This document shows, in pieces, positions 47,001 through 59,125 of a stretch of DNA of 64,000 nucleotides. Source of the DNA: Sodiomyces alkalinus F11 (Eukaryota; Ascomycota; Sordariomycetes; Glomerellales; Plectosphaerellaceae); NCBI RefSeq assembly GCF_003711515.1, contig NW_021167080.1, positions 4,532,381 through 4,596,380 of the forward strand, read 5' to 3'. The notes beneath the pieces are model-generated. The model made no database searches. It saw only the letters and a program-made list of their open reading frames with translations, and was not told the DNA's origin. The position numbers and the translations under genes were made by a program. How positions within the stretch are numbered: position 1 is the stretch's first letter; each line of letters opens with the position of its first letter.

Positions 47001-49685
47001 CCCGAGCAAGTGTACGAGAAAGGGAGAAAGAAAGTGACGTGATTTTATACGTACGCAGCCGCGATCTCACCCGAGGAATGTCCCACCGCAGCAGAAGGCC
47101 GGACCCCGAACTTCCGTAGGAGATTCACGAGAGCTACCTGAACGATCGTGCAGAGAGTTTGGCTGTATTCGGCTTTGTCGACGTTCGACTCGGCCTCGGT
47201 TTTCGATAGCTCAACTTCTTGCGGTTAGTCATCCGGGAGTATTTCTGGGGGTCAAAAAAAAACCCCCGTTTATGTTAAGGGATATGGGCATCTTACCTAT
47301 CGGTGACCATTGGCATCCCAATGTGGCAAGATAGTCCCCAGCACGATCGAGTTCTGCTTTGTAGGAAGCATAGGCGAGCAGCTCGCGGCCCATGGCAAAC
47401 CACTGGGCTCCCTGGCCGCTGAAGATGAAGCTGAGGCGAGGCGTCTCTGACCGCACTCGGACTGGAGGCGAGGTCTTTGATTGCAAGTCGCGGAGATCCT
47501 CGGGCGACTTCAACAGCGCGAAGGACCTCCATCCCAGGCGGCTACGATGGGTATCGAGTGAGTAGGCCAGGTTGGCGATGAAATCTTCGTCCCTGGCGAT
47601 CTGGAATGCCTTCTCATCGTCATACCAGTCTTTGTACGACTCGGCAATTCTCTTGATACCGCCCTTGTCCGTGGTGGACCAGGTCAATAGCTTTGGCGGG
47701 GCATTGTCCCTGACAGTAACATAGCTGGGCAAGGCAGCGTGCTGTAATGCCGAGCCCAGGGCAGGGGGCGAAGGGACTGTGCAGTGCTTGCCCTGTAGAT
47801 TTCTCATGCGCAGGTAGTTGTAGGCGTCGTCGAGGACAACATGGGAATTGGAACCTCCGTATCCAAAGGAGTTGATGGAGGCTCTCCGGAGACCCGCGGT
47901 GGGCCATGGTGTGGGTTGTTCTGGGAACTAGAACAGACCACAGAGCGTCAGTTTGCATTTGAAGCCGTCGACATTAGTCGTCGGGGTTAAATATTTGAAG
48001 GAGCGTACCTTGATCTTCAAGAAATGGGTATCAATCTTGGGGTTGACCTTCTCGAAGTTTGTGTTGGGAGGGATGATGCCCTTCTCTAAGGCGAGCACGG
48101 CCTTGAGGAGGCCGGCCAGGCCACTTGCACCCTCAAGATGGCCAATGTTGGATTTGAGAGCACCGCTGATGATAATTACTCGAATCAGCCTTTCGTCTCC
48201 GGTAGAAAGAAACAGGACACGGTGAGGAGGCAAAGTCCTCCCCCACACCACATGTTTGCGACTTACACATAGATTGGGTCCTCGACGGAGCGGTACTTTT
48301 GGAATGCCGACCCTATAGCCTGCGCTTCTCGAGGATCGCCGATGGGTGTGCCGGTGCCATGCGCCTCGAAAAAGCGGGTGTGGGCCATGGAAAGGCCGGC
48401 CTTCTGGTAGGTTTCGCGGATCAAGCGTTCCTGCGCTTGACGGCTGGGCTGGGTGATTCCGGGCGTCTTGCCGTCCTCGTTCGAGCCGGTTGCCCGAACG
48501 ACGGCCCGGATGGTGTTACCGTCGCGGATGGCATCGGACAGTCTCTTGAGAACGACAACGCCAATGCCTTCGCCACGGGCGTAGCCGTTTGCCCGATGGT
48601 CAAAGGAGTGGCACCTGCTGTCTGGGGACAGGAAGCTGATGTTGGACATCCAGACGTATGCCTCTGGAGAGTTGGCCAAGTTGCAACCGGCGAGCATGGC
48701 CTAAGATTTTTTTGATAGACAGTCAATATCAAGCAACATTTGAGAGGGGGAGGGTTCAAGGGGACACGCACCATGTTACAGGATCCGTTGCGCAATGACT
48801 GGCAGGCAATATCTAGTGCCATTGCTGTACTGGAGCAGGCCGAGTCTAGACCGATACTGGGACCATGAAGGTTGAAGAACCAGCTAAGGCGGTTCGCAAG
48901 CATGCTAAGGCCGAAACCAACGGCCGCGTAAGTGGGGGGGTTTTCGGAGTCTCGAGTCAGCTGCAGCATGTAGTCCAGACTGAAAGAGCCTGTGTAGACG
49001 CCGGTTGAGGAACCGTTGATGGTTTCCATAGGGATGCCAGCTTTTCCATCCCGTTAGCCCTGAGTCCCCCGACGAACCTTGTCACACGGCACCGGTGATG
49101 AGATTTGACATACCATTTTCAAGGGCTAGATAAGCAGCCTCCAAAAGCCATCTTTGCATGGGGTCCATGGAGGTGGCTTCGTTCGGAGAGATAGAGAAGA
49201 AGTCGGCATCGAATAGAGACAAGTCCTCCTTGATGAAGTGGCCGCCCCTGAGTGGTAGCTGTAATATTGCCACGTTAGGCTCTCTCTCTCAACCCGTCTT
49301 TACCGCACAAACATAAACTGGGAGTACGTACAGTGTTGAGTCTCCCCTTTTTTTGGTAAAACCCGTCGGGGTTGACGCGCTCGGCAGGGAAATCAGTCAT
49401 GGCACACCGTCTCTCCATGATCATTTTCCAGAGAGCCTCCGGCGAAGTGGCCTCCTGGGGGAACTTGACGGCAAAGCCGCATATGACTATGGGGTCGTCA
49501 TCGTTGCCATCGAGCTCGAGGTCCGATGGGAGTCCACCTAGGGGGGCATCTTCGATATCACTGAGACTCGTATGTGATGAGGGGGAGCTGTCGCCGGCAT
49601 TATACAGGGAGGAGGAACCTGAGCAGGTCTTGGAGGTGGGCGGAGAGACGAAGAGTCTCTCACGAGATAGAAGGGGGTTCGCCAT
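41015..49685 (-). CDS. highly reducing type I polyketide synthase (KS-AT-DH-MT-ER*-KR-ACP)
   Basis: Iterative megasynthase building a reduced, possibly C-methylated polyketide. Ten exons close in phase: 49332-49685, 49114-49258, 48772-49040, 48267-48700, 48009-48165, 47297-47927, 47055-47217, 42355-46978, 41955-42275 and 41015-41884; 2655 residues. KS (from about 64) has the active Cys in LDSACSSTA (about 235), EAHGTGT and [11 protein letters not shown] has FSGQGAQW and GHSSGE (about 711). DH has [10 protein letters not shown] (about 1060) and HPASLD. MT has [12 protein letters not shown] (about 1530). ER (about 1970-2240) is divergent: GxExAG is replaced by FGDYFSG, GGVGQAA by SPIGQAA, and the VLNSL block is lost. 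KR has [10 protein letters not shown] with TSS and the Tyr/Asn of AYNAGN. ACP has GLDSLSA (Ser about 2611). There is no thioesterase or reductase after the ACP, so release in trans is expected. The start is the only ATG of the first exon. Confidence 0.95.
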
Positions 49686-51979
49686 GCTCGTGTCGACAAG
49701 GAACGAACCAGTTCGAGGGAGCAAAGAGGGATGGCTGGAACCGTTGTGTGGACGGTGGGACGGTGGAACGTGGATTTGATGATGGATCAGAGCTCTCTCA
49801 CTCAAACTCAACTCAACGAATCCATTCCGAGGCGGGGTGAGATGAGTTCTTTTTTAATTATTTTCTCCTCGTACGAGATCCGCGGGGAAAGAGGAATCTT
49901 CTTTGGCTTTATGTCGGCGAGCCAGAGAGAGAGGGAGACAGGGAGACAGGGAGAAGGCGGAAGAGAGAAGAAACGGTGTGATTATCTTCTTTTCTTCCGT
50001 GAGATTTTGCCCAACCCCAACGACCAACCAGTGCCTCCCACCCACCTTGATGTGCCATCGTTGGGGTCCCGGTAGTCCGGAGGGGACCTGGAAGAGGCGT
50101 CCATGTCCTCATGTGGGATGCATACCCCTGCTAACGGTGTGGAGAGAGAGGGCCGAGATGCCCACTCACTATACGTTGTGCGCATCCGTGGAGCATCAAC
50201 AGCCTGTGACGCCGAGTCCGGGGGACGTACATACATACAGCGTATAGGAACTTCGTACGTCTTGTTCTTTCACGCATGTGAATGGAGGTGGAGGATCGAC
50301 CTTCTCTTCCCAGTTCTGTTCCTTTTTACAATTTGATAGATTTCGTACGAAGCCATAAAGCTGTTCCTCGACATGGTGATTGATGTCAAGAGAAGAAAAG
50401 AAAAAAGAAGTAAAAAAAATCAACCACAGAGTACTTACCGACATGCACGAAATTACAACGTACGGTCAAGAAGGAGCTACCATGGTACGGGTAGCGGATG
50501 TCGTCTCCCCCCTAAGGTAACGTGTGGCGGCGCTAACCCCAACAGAAGTGACATAGCGCCCCAAGAGCCAAAAGCCGGTCAGGTCCCGGCAGTCTGAACG
50601 ACCCGGAAGCTAGGGTGCCTTGCCCAGCTAGGTAGGTAAGGTAGATGCGAAGCATGAATACGGATACCTTAGCGAAGCACATACAGGTACGTTATGTAAG
50701 GTACCTTACCTTATCAGCAGGTACGGATACGTAGCTAGTGGCTACCTATTCGACGGGTAGTTCAGGGGGATATCTCATGGGTGTACGAAGTAAATACTTC
50801 GTGTGTGTAGGCAGGGTTAGGGAGTTACAGAGACCTTCACGCAATTTGTCACTGGAAAATTTTGCAGTGGCGTATCACAAATCTACTTCCCAATCACAAG
50901 GCAACTGTCGCACAAGCTTTCCAAAGACCCAAAATGTCATAGAAGTCCCGGGTCGATGTTCGCCGGGGTCGGCTGGGTTAGCCGATCTTACGGAAGTCCC
51001 TGTCCTTCATCTTTCATCGTCGTCGCTCCCCGGTCCGGCATGGATGGGCATGGCCCTCACCGACGGGTCCATCCGGATTGGTTGATACGGGTAGCACTGG
51101 TATTCGTTTATTCGTTGGGGGGCCCCTGATTAGGATAGGCAGAAGGGACTCAAGTCAAGTCATTATCAGACGAAAAGGGTCGCATTGCCCAACGGCGCAG
51201 GTTGACAAAAGTCCATTCAAAGCCAACCCGACTTCAGAGCTGCGCGTACGGAGGGATGCCTTGCCTACGACGTACTTCGATGGGCTTTTCGTATCGCTTG
51301 GATCGTAGAGTGCGTGTCGTGCTCGAATCCTTATAACGTACATATATACAACGTACATGTTGGTCTTGTTGGTTCTCGATCAGGTTGGCTGCAAGGGGGA
51401 TCACAATCCTCATGCATGGATGGGGAAGTCAGATCACCCACACATGCTCTGCTCACCCTTCTGCACATCTGTAATCGTCGTACATACATACGAACGTCGT
51501 GGAGGAGCGTCGTCCAACAACTGGCCCACGAGCGGCAGGGGTTGGTTGCTGTGGAGCAAAGACCAGTCAAATACATAGGTAGTCAGTCTATCCACCTTGT
51601 GTCGATACTGATCCGTGTTGTGATGTGTTGTGTAATGGAACAGATAATTGTCCCCGGGTATGGATATCCTACTGATACTTCCCCCCCAGGCGCATCCGCA
51701 ACGTAAACTGACCCTGACGGCTTGCTTGTTATCAAAATGAGCTCAACGCCAAGTGACACAGAGATACGTGTATTGACTAGGTAGTCGTGGACTCGTGTTT
51801 GGCTTCAACTTTTCAAGACAGCGTGGCTGAACTACCTTATCTTTTGCAAGATAGCGAAACTCCGTACCTAAGGTATCTGTACTCCTTACTTCGCTCGACT
51901 ACCTACGTTGTATGTTCAAAACGGTAACATCCCTCCGCCCTGACTGACCCCTTATATCCCATAATCATCAGTAAGCTAA
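49686..51979. other. 2.3-kb spacer upstream of the PKS, no gene seen
   Basis: It holds the PKS promoter and leader. A cluster of AGGTAGGTAAGG/GGTACCTTACC motifs lies at 50628-50725, with AACGTACATATATACAACGTAC at about 51334-51356. No frame resembles a transcription factor or any other family. Confidence 0.55.
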
Positions 51980-53433
51980 TTACTGCTGCTCGGCGAGAAA
52001 GATAGTTCTCCGAATGATATGGACTGATTCGGTCAATAAGTTCTTCCGAGGGACTTCGTGCCCTCCATCATGAATGAGCGTCAGACGCGTAGCAGGGTCG
52101 CAGAGACGGCTCAGGTCCAATCCGCCCGTGGGGGCGGTGGCGTCCGCCGAACCCCAGATGTGCGCCGTTGGGATCTTGATCAGGGGGTCGCTGGTGGTGG
52201 TGGTGGTGGTGGTGGTGGTGGTGGTGGTGCCATCTTCGAACGCGGTAATGTCGATACCCAGGTGCGCAAACTCGGCACTACTGGACGCGCTGGACAGAAA
52301 CACGGCGCATCGGAAGGGGGGTTTCTGAGTGCTGACCGGCCCGCCATCGCCTTCACCTTTGTGTGCTTGGCGCTGTTTCTGGACTAGGTACATGGCGGCA
52401 AGGACCGCCCCGGCGGAGAATCCCATTAGGGCGTCGAACGGTCCTTCGGCCGCCACATATTCGTCTAATTGGCTGATGGCACGGGGAACCGTGGCCAGGT
52501 CGTTTGGGTCGTAGAAGGCGTAGAACTTGGCATCAGGCGAGGCCAACGTCTCGACTCCTGGAGTGAAAAGATATTAGCCTAGTTAGCCCCTGGGCAGGAG
52601 GATGTTGATGGCGTGATAGGGGTCCCTAGATCCCTAGGGTTCGGGGGGGTTTTTTTTTCCTCCTTTTTCTTTTGACCCCCCCTTCTCCTTTTTTTTTTCT
52701 TTTTTTCGGTTCTTTTTTCTTTCTTTTTCCACTCCATGTTTTGTCCCACCCCCCATAGAGCGAGCATAGAGCCCTCTGGGCTGGTGCGCCTGTCCCTGCG
52801 CTGGGGAACAGATCCATTTACATGGGACTGCCCCCAACGGGCACAGGACACAGGAGGAAAAGCAAGCTTGTAACGCTGCAGAAATCTGCTCGGCTGAGGC
52901 TAGGCTGGTCCATCGAGACAGGCCCCTCGGGTGAGTCACCGACAGCACAGGGATAAACGCCTGTATGTACTCCGTGCTCCGAATTGACTCGACGAAATGA
53001 TGTACGTACCTTCAGACATGGGCGCCTCAATGGCAGCCTCGACGAACTCGTATTCATGCCCATCTTCCAATTCATGCCTCAAAGGGGCTACATGAAGAAG
53101 AGCCCCCCAAACCGGCGTAAGGATTAATCGTCTCGTCTCGAAACAAGCTTGGGGACGAGGAAGGGAGGGGGAGAGTATGGCAGAAGGCCAACCCGTCTCT
53201 TACCGGTCTGCAGCTTCATAACCTGTCACACTTGTCTCAGCCACAGCCACAGCCTTGTCTTTTTGTCTTTCTTTTTGTTTCTTTTTCTTTTTCTTTTTCC
53301 GCTTCTATTTCTTTTTCGCTTCTTCCTCTTCTCTTGCAGATCTTCCAAGCTGACAACTCAAAATCCGGCGAATAAGGTAGCGAGCACTTACATTGCTGTT
53401 TGTCCCGTTGCCATGAAGGCAGAGGAACTTCAT
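51980..53433 (-). CDS. FSH-family serine hydrolase, LovG-like polyketide-releasing candidate
   Basis: Alpha/beta hydrolase of the FSH1 family. Four exons fit: 53392-53433 (MKFLCLHGNGTNSN), 53204-53222 (19 nt, VMKLQT), 53010-53087 and 51980-52557, giving 238 residues. The family's N-terminal block (LCLHGxGTN) and the block EDGHEYEFVEAAIEAPMSEG come from exons 1 and 3, so the multi-exon model is needed. The nucleophile Ser94 is in GFSAGA. The acid is probably the Asp of WGSADATAP and the base the His of DGGHEVP. Family members include LovG, which releases the product of the reducing PKS LovB. This gene lies directly upstream of the PKS on the same strand, and the PKS lacks its own release domain. 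Oddities are a run of 12 Thr encoded by a GGT/ACC microsatellite and a 452-nt third intron. The hydrolase call is firm; the PKS partnership is inferred. Confidence 0.88.
52192..52230. repeat. (GGT)13 trinucleotide repeat within the hydrolase gene
   Basis: Thirteen tandem GGT units on the plus strand, read as ACC codons on the coding strand, giving about twelve consecutive Thr residues between AFEDG and SDPLIK. Confidence 0.9.
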
Positions 53434-55868
53434 TTTCTCGAATAGGTAGGTAGAACTGTACCTACCAGTGCTGTGGATGGATAAGGTAGGCGGAAACGGG
53501 ATGATCGGTCTCCGGTCTTTTCGGAGACCACGGGGTGAGAATCGAAAGAACAATTAGATCATTCGGGGGTCAATCATTAAGGATAAACCAAGAAACCGGA
53601 GGGTGAAAAAAAATTCATATGAACACAATTTCAGCCGAAAGGAAGAATAATAGAAAGGCTTGAAAGACGCCCCTTTATTAATACGCTTACTTGGTTCGTG
53701 TGCGCCCGCCAATTTCTTTGCGACTCGGTTTTATCGAGGTCTCGGATTTCGTTGGTGCGTACACGAATACCTTACTTTGGAGGGAAATAGGTGAATTTTG
53801 GTATCATAATGGTCTCGCTGGAGCGATCCTGGGTCTTACTCAACCCTTCTGCGACGTACCTACAGTACTTCGTTCTACCCCAGGATCAGGAGATCGTAAA
53901 GGTATGGCATGTGCGCTGTGCGCAGGGGTAGGGGTAGGTTAGTATGTACAGTGTAGGGGCACTTGGGAGCAATTTTCGCGACCAGCATCATATCACGTAC
54001 CTCATGTACGTTGTAGGTTGATATCACATCGACATCTTACCAACCAATTACTTCATATATACACCACGGCACGGATACGGCCGGGAACGGAAAAAGGTCA
54101 GTCACCGTGCGTAATAAGAGTTGCACGGAGTATACAAGTGCTCTGAGCCGAAAAACACCCAAAACTGGTACACCCACTAAGGCAGGTACCCACAGTAGCA
54201 AAGTAGCACTGTGGGGCTGCCCTGCAGGTCAACGGCCCACCACGGGATCCACAACCGATCCTTCGAAGCTATATCAGTTCACAAGCTAAACTGGACTCGG
54301 TATTTTACGCGTGACGAAGGATTCTACTAAAAGCTTGGCTGATGTTCTAAGCATGGGCTTCAGCGACTACATACCGTTTGCGTTTACCCACGTTGTACGT
54401 TGTATATACTCAAGATTCCAAGTCCGTCCCCTCTCGGAGCCCGTAAAAGACGAAAAGACAAATCGCATATCATATCCATTCTGACCTTTCACCTTTATAA
54501 CGATTACTCTTCCCTCCCAAATGCCTATGATACGCTTCAACAACGCCGTGTGCGACGCAGACGAGGGCGTCGTCAGCTGGGTTGGATTGGCAAGAACTTT
54601 AGTCGACGACGAACAAGCTAGAAGCGGGATTACGGGGTAGCATAGAATGGTAGCGGAAAGTTCCTTTGGTGTTGTGTGGCTTGGCTTGGCTACCTATAAC
54701 CAACATGATGTTGCATTCTCTCGGCGTGTTCGAAGACGAGACCTGCACATCTGCGCAGCCTAAGGTACCTAAGGTAAGGTAGGTATTATTACTCCTTCCT
54801 ATTCCTGACCTCCTAGTACATATGTACATGGAACTATGAAGTACGTTGTACCTACTTAGTATGTAGGTAGGTACCGCACATTACAGTACGGAGTGCATCC
54901 CACCCCATCGCCTTCCCACCAAACCACCCATGTGCGCTTAGCAGTGGGCGAGACTGAAGGAAATCAGATTTTTTGGATGTCCCTCCACCGATTATGCATC
55001 CCATCTTCGTCCCGTGTCCCGTCAAACTGGGGCCATACCTAAGACGGGGGGAGACGACAAAAGTCTCTATCAGCACGTTGTAGCAGGACGGCGAGCTAGG
55101 AAGAATAGGTAGGCACTAGCTCGAGACTATCTTGCATTGGGGATTGGCAGGGGGCTGGCAGACAGGTTAAGAGGGGGTGTGGTGCGGGACACCAATGCGA
55201 CGATAACAGCCGCAGGAAGGGGGCTGAAATGGTGGTAATGCGAACGGGAGCGGGAGTTCTCCTGTTTCGCTAGCCCCTCTTCTTCAGATGGAACGGCACC
55301 TACTATATTCCCATGCGTTATTCCTTCCGCGAAAGTGTCAGTTTCTGCCGTGAGGTAGCACTCAGGGAGGGGGGCACTTCTGTGGCTGTGGGAAACAGGC
55401 TAGGCGGGTCTTGGGTGAGGTCGATTTGAGTCTTCCACTTCCTATATACGTTGTCCACGCGTGTGTGTGTGTGTACGTTGTATGTCTCTCGCCTAAGTTG
55501 GAGTATCCGTAGGATTCGTTCTATGCTGTTGAGAAGCAGCTCCGTCGCATCCATCCATCCATTCTGCATTCTGATCTAGTTCATACATTCATACATTCGC
55601 TCATTCATTGTTCTTGTTATTTTTCCCCTTCTCCCCTTTTCTTTTTTGCCCTTCGCTGTGAAAATCTTTTTTTGGCCTTTCTTCAGCCTGTCGGCGTTTA
55701 CTCCGGTCGTCCTCGCCGGTTTCCTGCAAAACAACTCCCGTCAACAACATCGCCAACCGCATAAGTAGTATACGGATACGCACCCCGCCAACATATCCGA
55801 CCTGTCTATCCCCCGGATTCCCCCGCCCCTTCTCTACACCACACCGTTAAACGACGCACCGCGAAACC
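53434..55868. other. 2.4-kb spacer, no gene seen
   Basis: It holds the hydrolase promoter and the rhodopsin-domain gene promoter. It contains ACGTTGTACGTTGTA at 54390-54404, GGTACCTAAGGTAAGGTAGG at about 54764, and a short GT repeat (about 55463-55476). No convincing coding frame. Confidence 0.55.
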
Positions 55869-57450
55869 ATGGCCGACGCGGACCCGCCCCAAGCCACCCC
55901 GGGCTCAGCCGATGACTATCGCGGGGACCAGTTTCTCGCCTTCCTCATCGTCATGACGGTCATCACAACGGCGTCCATTATCTTGAGATTCGTGTCGCGA
56001 GGCTTGGGAAAGACCGGCAATCGGTTTTGGTGGGATGACTGGACTGCTCTGTTTGCTGTGGTATGTCGTCCGCTGCCCAACTACATACACACTACCACCG
56101 CCTCCACGCGCGGGCACGCGCGGGCACGCGAGGCCCTAGAGTAGGGTCGGTCGAAAGATGATGTTTCTGACGCGCCTTCTAGCCTTTCATTTACGCCCAG
56201 TTAGGCTTGTCGTTTGCCATGCTTAACTACGGTCTCGGATACCATATGTGGGTTGTCATGGACAAGCTCCCGACATTCATGAAACTCTTGTTCTCCGTAT
56301 ATTTCGTCTACGACGTCGCCCTCTTTGTCACCAAAGAGTCTGCTCTGCTGTTCTTCTCCCGCATCTTCCCCAAGCGCAACAATTCCGCCTGGTGGAACTG
56401 GGCCCTCTGGATTACGCATGGGATCAACGCCGCGTGGCTCATCGGCATCATTTTCGGCACCATCTTCATGTGCGACCCTGTCGAGAAAGGCTGGAACCCC
56501 ATGATCCCGGGCACATGTGGCGAGAATTCCGCCCTCTGGCTTGGAAGCGCCGTCCCCAGCGTTGTCATCGACCTTCTCATCCTGCTCTTGCCTCTGCCTA
56601 AGATTTGGGGGCTTCAACTGAGCACGGCCCGTAAGACCGGTGTTACCCTCGTCTTCGTCTTGGGTTATTGGTGAGTCTTTGTCTATGCGTTACCGTGGTG
56701 GGAGAAGCGACGATCTCTCCTGGTTCATGACGTGCTAACAATTACCGACCCGTCTCCAGCGTCATTATTGTGTCTCTCGGCCGCTTGATCACCCTTCTGA
56801 CCAATATAGACGGCTTGAATACTGATGTTACCTGTAAGTCTTCGCTCGCCTTATCTCGCCGGGCCCGGCCCCCGCACCGCCTCTGTTTTTATTCTTAGTG
56901 TCTGGTTCGGCGCCGGACCGGGCCGGGGGCCCGTATCCCTTAGCCCAGACCACTCTCGCTAGTAAACAACGCGCTGACCTTTTGGCCCCACGCAATCAAA
57001 ACAGACGAAATCGTTCCCGTCAGCATGTGGGTCTCCGCCGAAGCCCCCGTCACCCTCCTCTGCATCTGCCTCCCCGCCATGTTGCCCCTCGGCAAGCACA
57101 TCGTGAAGACGTACTTCTCGCGCTGGATCAGCCAGGTCACGTCGTTCGTCAGCACAAAAGGCCCCAATACCCGTGGCGGCACCCTGCGCAGCAAGACCGG
57201 CAACTTCACCTCCACCACCGCCCCCGGCTCCTATGACATGCACATGCGCACCGGCAAGTCGTCGCGGAGCACGTTCGGCGGCCCAGGCGACCGCGACAGC
57301 GTCAACTCGGACCGCAGCAACCGTGGGATCCTACCCATGAGGGAGCATACGGCATGTGCGCTCGGTGAGCCGGGGGTGTTCAGGGAAGATATGCCAAGCC
57401 GGGCTATTCGCGTGGACAATGAGATCGTGGTCGACCGACGATATCCGTGA
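55869..57450 (+). CDS. rhodopsin-domain integral membrane protein (PTH11-like, no CFEM domain)
   Basis: A seven-TM protein of the large fungal 'rhodopsin domain' family related to the PTH11 receptor group; ligands are mostly unknown. Exons are 55869-56060, 56183-56670, 56760-56833 and 57005-57450; 399 residues with all phases closing. TM1 is FLAFLIVMTVITTASIILRF, followed by the conserved WWDDWTALFAV. Further TM segments are AQLGLSFAMLNYGLGYHM, LLFSVYFVYDVALF, WITHGINAAWLIGIIF, VPSVVIDLLILLLPLP, GVTLVFVLGYCVIIVSLGR and VSAEAPVTLLCICLPAM. The family features KESALLFFSRIFP, CDPVEKGW and LPLPKIWGLQLS are present. The cytosolic tail of about 100 residues is Ser/Thr/Arg-rich, suited to phosphorylation. 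There is no CFEM cysteine domain at the N-terminus. Neighbouring the PKS region, it could be a sensor or unrelated. Confidence 0.9.
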
Positions 57451-58443
57451 TGCGCAGAGATGGAAAGGAAGGGAGGTTCTTGTGTCTTTTTGTTGCTGTA
57501 CGATTGGGCGACAGGGTGCCTGCCGGGAAAGGCGCTCTCGTCTGTACTTCTGTACTAGTTCTTTGGTCTAGGTATTATGAATAGCCAGGCGTTCTTAATT
57601 CCCCATTTGGTTCTTGGGGTTCACGATATGTCTCGATGGTCATGGCGGTAATGGTGTCAACCAAGAAGTACCTTAGTACCTTACCTTATGGAATTGAATG
57701 TGGTCATGTACCTAGGTACGTACCCATGTACATGTGATAACAGACCATGGAGAAACCCATGCCAAGCAACGCAAATGCTTTTGTACCTTACTGAGTAGGT
57801 ACTCGGCATTTGTAGTGGAGGGAAAGAGGAGAAACAGCCGGAGTACCTGTGTCGTAGGTACATTCTCCCGCCTTGGCAAGTGGGAAGTACCTTGTACGGA
57901 GTATCGAAGCCCTGACGCTTGATAACAAACTGCGTAATAATTCCGGTTACCTAGGTAGGTAGGCAAGGTACAACGCATAAACAGGGAGGATTGTTCGCCC
58001 ATCTCCTCTTTGCGATCGATACCTTACCGTACAACGTACATAAGCACCAAGTAATTACGTTATACATAGGTACCGTAAAACCCCAACAAACTCGTCTTTG
58101 CGCTAGATTCTTAGTGCCCCGTTTTCCCCAGGCTTTTCTAAAATAAACCAATCAAAACATAGTATTCGGAGCGCTTATCTGATAACCGAAGCGATAATAT
58201 CCGAGATCGGTACTTTAATTCTCTGCCATCTAATAGAACACTTTCTAGAAGTGGGGCTTTTGTTAAAAGCGGTATAGCGCTGGTTAGCGCAAAGACGAGT
58301 TTATTGGGTTTTTACGGTATTCACTGCGGGTGGGTCTGGAAATATGGTCATTGGTAAACCTAACTTGCCATGCTCCTGGCTCTGCAACCAACCTACTACG
58401 AAATAATTACTTCGTACAGGATAGGGAGACATCCTTACATCCT
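57451..58443. other. convergent spacer, no gene seen
   Basis: It contains several GGTACC/CTAGGTAGG motifs (57665-57725 and 57950-57960), CGGAGTA motifs (57840 and 57897) and ACAACGTAC (58031). An imperfect D-arm-like stretch near 58270 is not a tRNA. No gene. Confidence 0.6.
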
Positions 58444-59125
58444 TCAATCCCACCTCGAGTCAGCATTGACCTGCTCCAGCAGCGAAACCCAACGATACCC
58501 CGCCACGGTGTGCGCGATACCGATAAACTCCGTCTTGGACATCTTCTCCGTGACCTCCCGCCAAGTCTCTTCGTCCAGAGGCCCGTTGAGCGAGGTCAAG
58601 ATGCGACCAAGGCGGTAGGCCAACGCCTCCTCTTCGCTCAGGTCCCGCGGTACCTTCCCGGCGATGCCATCCTCGAACTGCTCGGGGGTGAGGCCGACCT
58701 TGGGTGCGACCGCTCGGTGGCACAGAGCCACATAGGGAACCCGGAGGACAGAAGCCAGCCCTATGATGGCCAGCTCCCTGTTGCGCGGCTTGACGCCGGA
58801 CGCATAGATGGATTTGGCTACTTCGAAGAACTGCTTCGCCACACCAGGTGTGTAGCTGTAGGACGAGGCGGAAGGGGGGTGAGAACGTGGGTGGCAGATG
58901 GTCAGCCTGTTTCTGTTGGGCACTTCCCGATGCGCATACAAGGGGGAGTTGTGTGTGTCCTAAAGTTTACCTCAACCCGGCATAGCATCCCAGCAGCGTG
59001 TTTCCTTCCTCGTCAATCCAGGGGAACGGCGAGGCACCGCCGTGCATCTTGGACAAGGCTTCCTGGATGACCTCCTTTGCTTCTGACCCGCCGGGTGCTT
59101 CATCGAGAGGAAAGCGAGGCGCCAT
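58444..59125 (-). CDS. carboxymuconolactone decarboxylase / AhpD-like protein
   Basis: A small alpha-helical protein of the CMD/AhpD-like superfamily, whose members decarboxylate carboxymuconolactone or act as peroxidases. Exon 1 is 58971-59125 (from MAPRFPL) and exon 2 is 58444-58855; the intron has a GTAAAC donor and CTACAG acceptor, and the product is 188 residues. The family core is RELAIIGLASVLRVPYVALCHRAVA. In it the Cys-His pair stands where CMD proteins carry their conserved His region, followed by GLTPEQFEDGIAG and a second helical block ending HTVAGYRWVSLLEQV. There is no CxxC pair as in true AhpD, so a peroxidase role is less likely. It is divergent from an FAD monooxygenase 1.6 kb away, and that pairing suggests shared aromatic-ring chemistry. 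The upstream frame lacks another ATG. Confidence 0.88.

Noticed and set aside
49686..49811. Upstream extension of the PKS first exon (SLSERALIHHQ...)
   Set aside because: The extension has no ATG; the only ATG in this open frame is at 49685, so translation is taken from there.
58262..58350. GCGCTGGTTAGCGC, a D-arm-like hairpin
   Set aside because: No matching acceptor stem or T-arm; probably chance.
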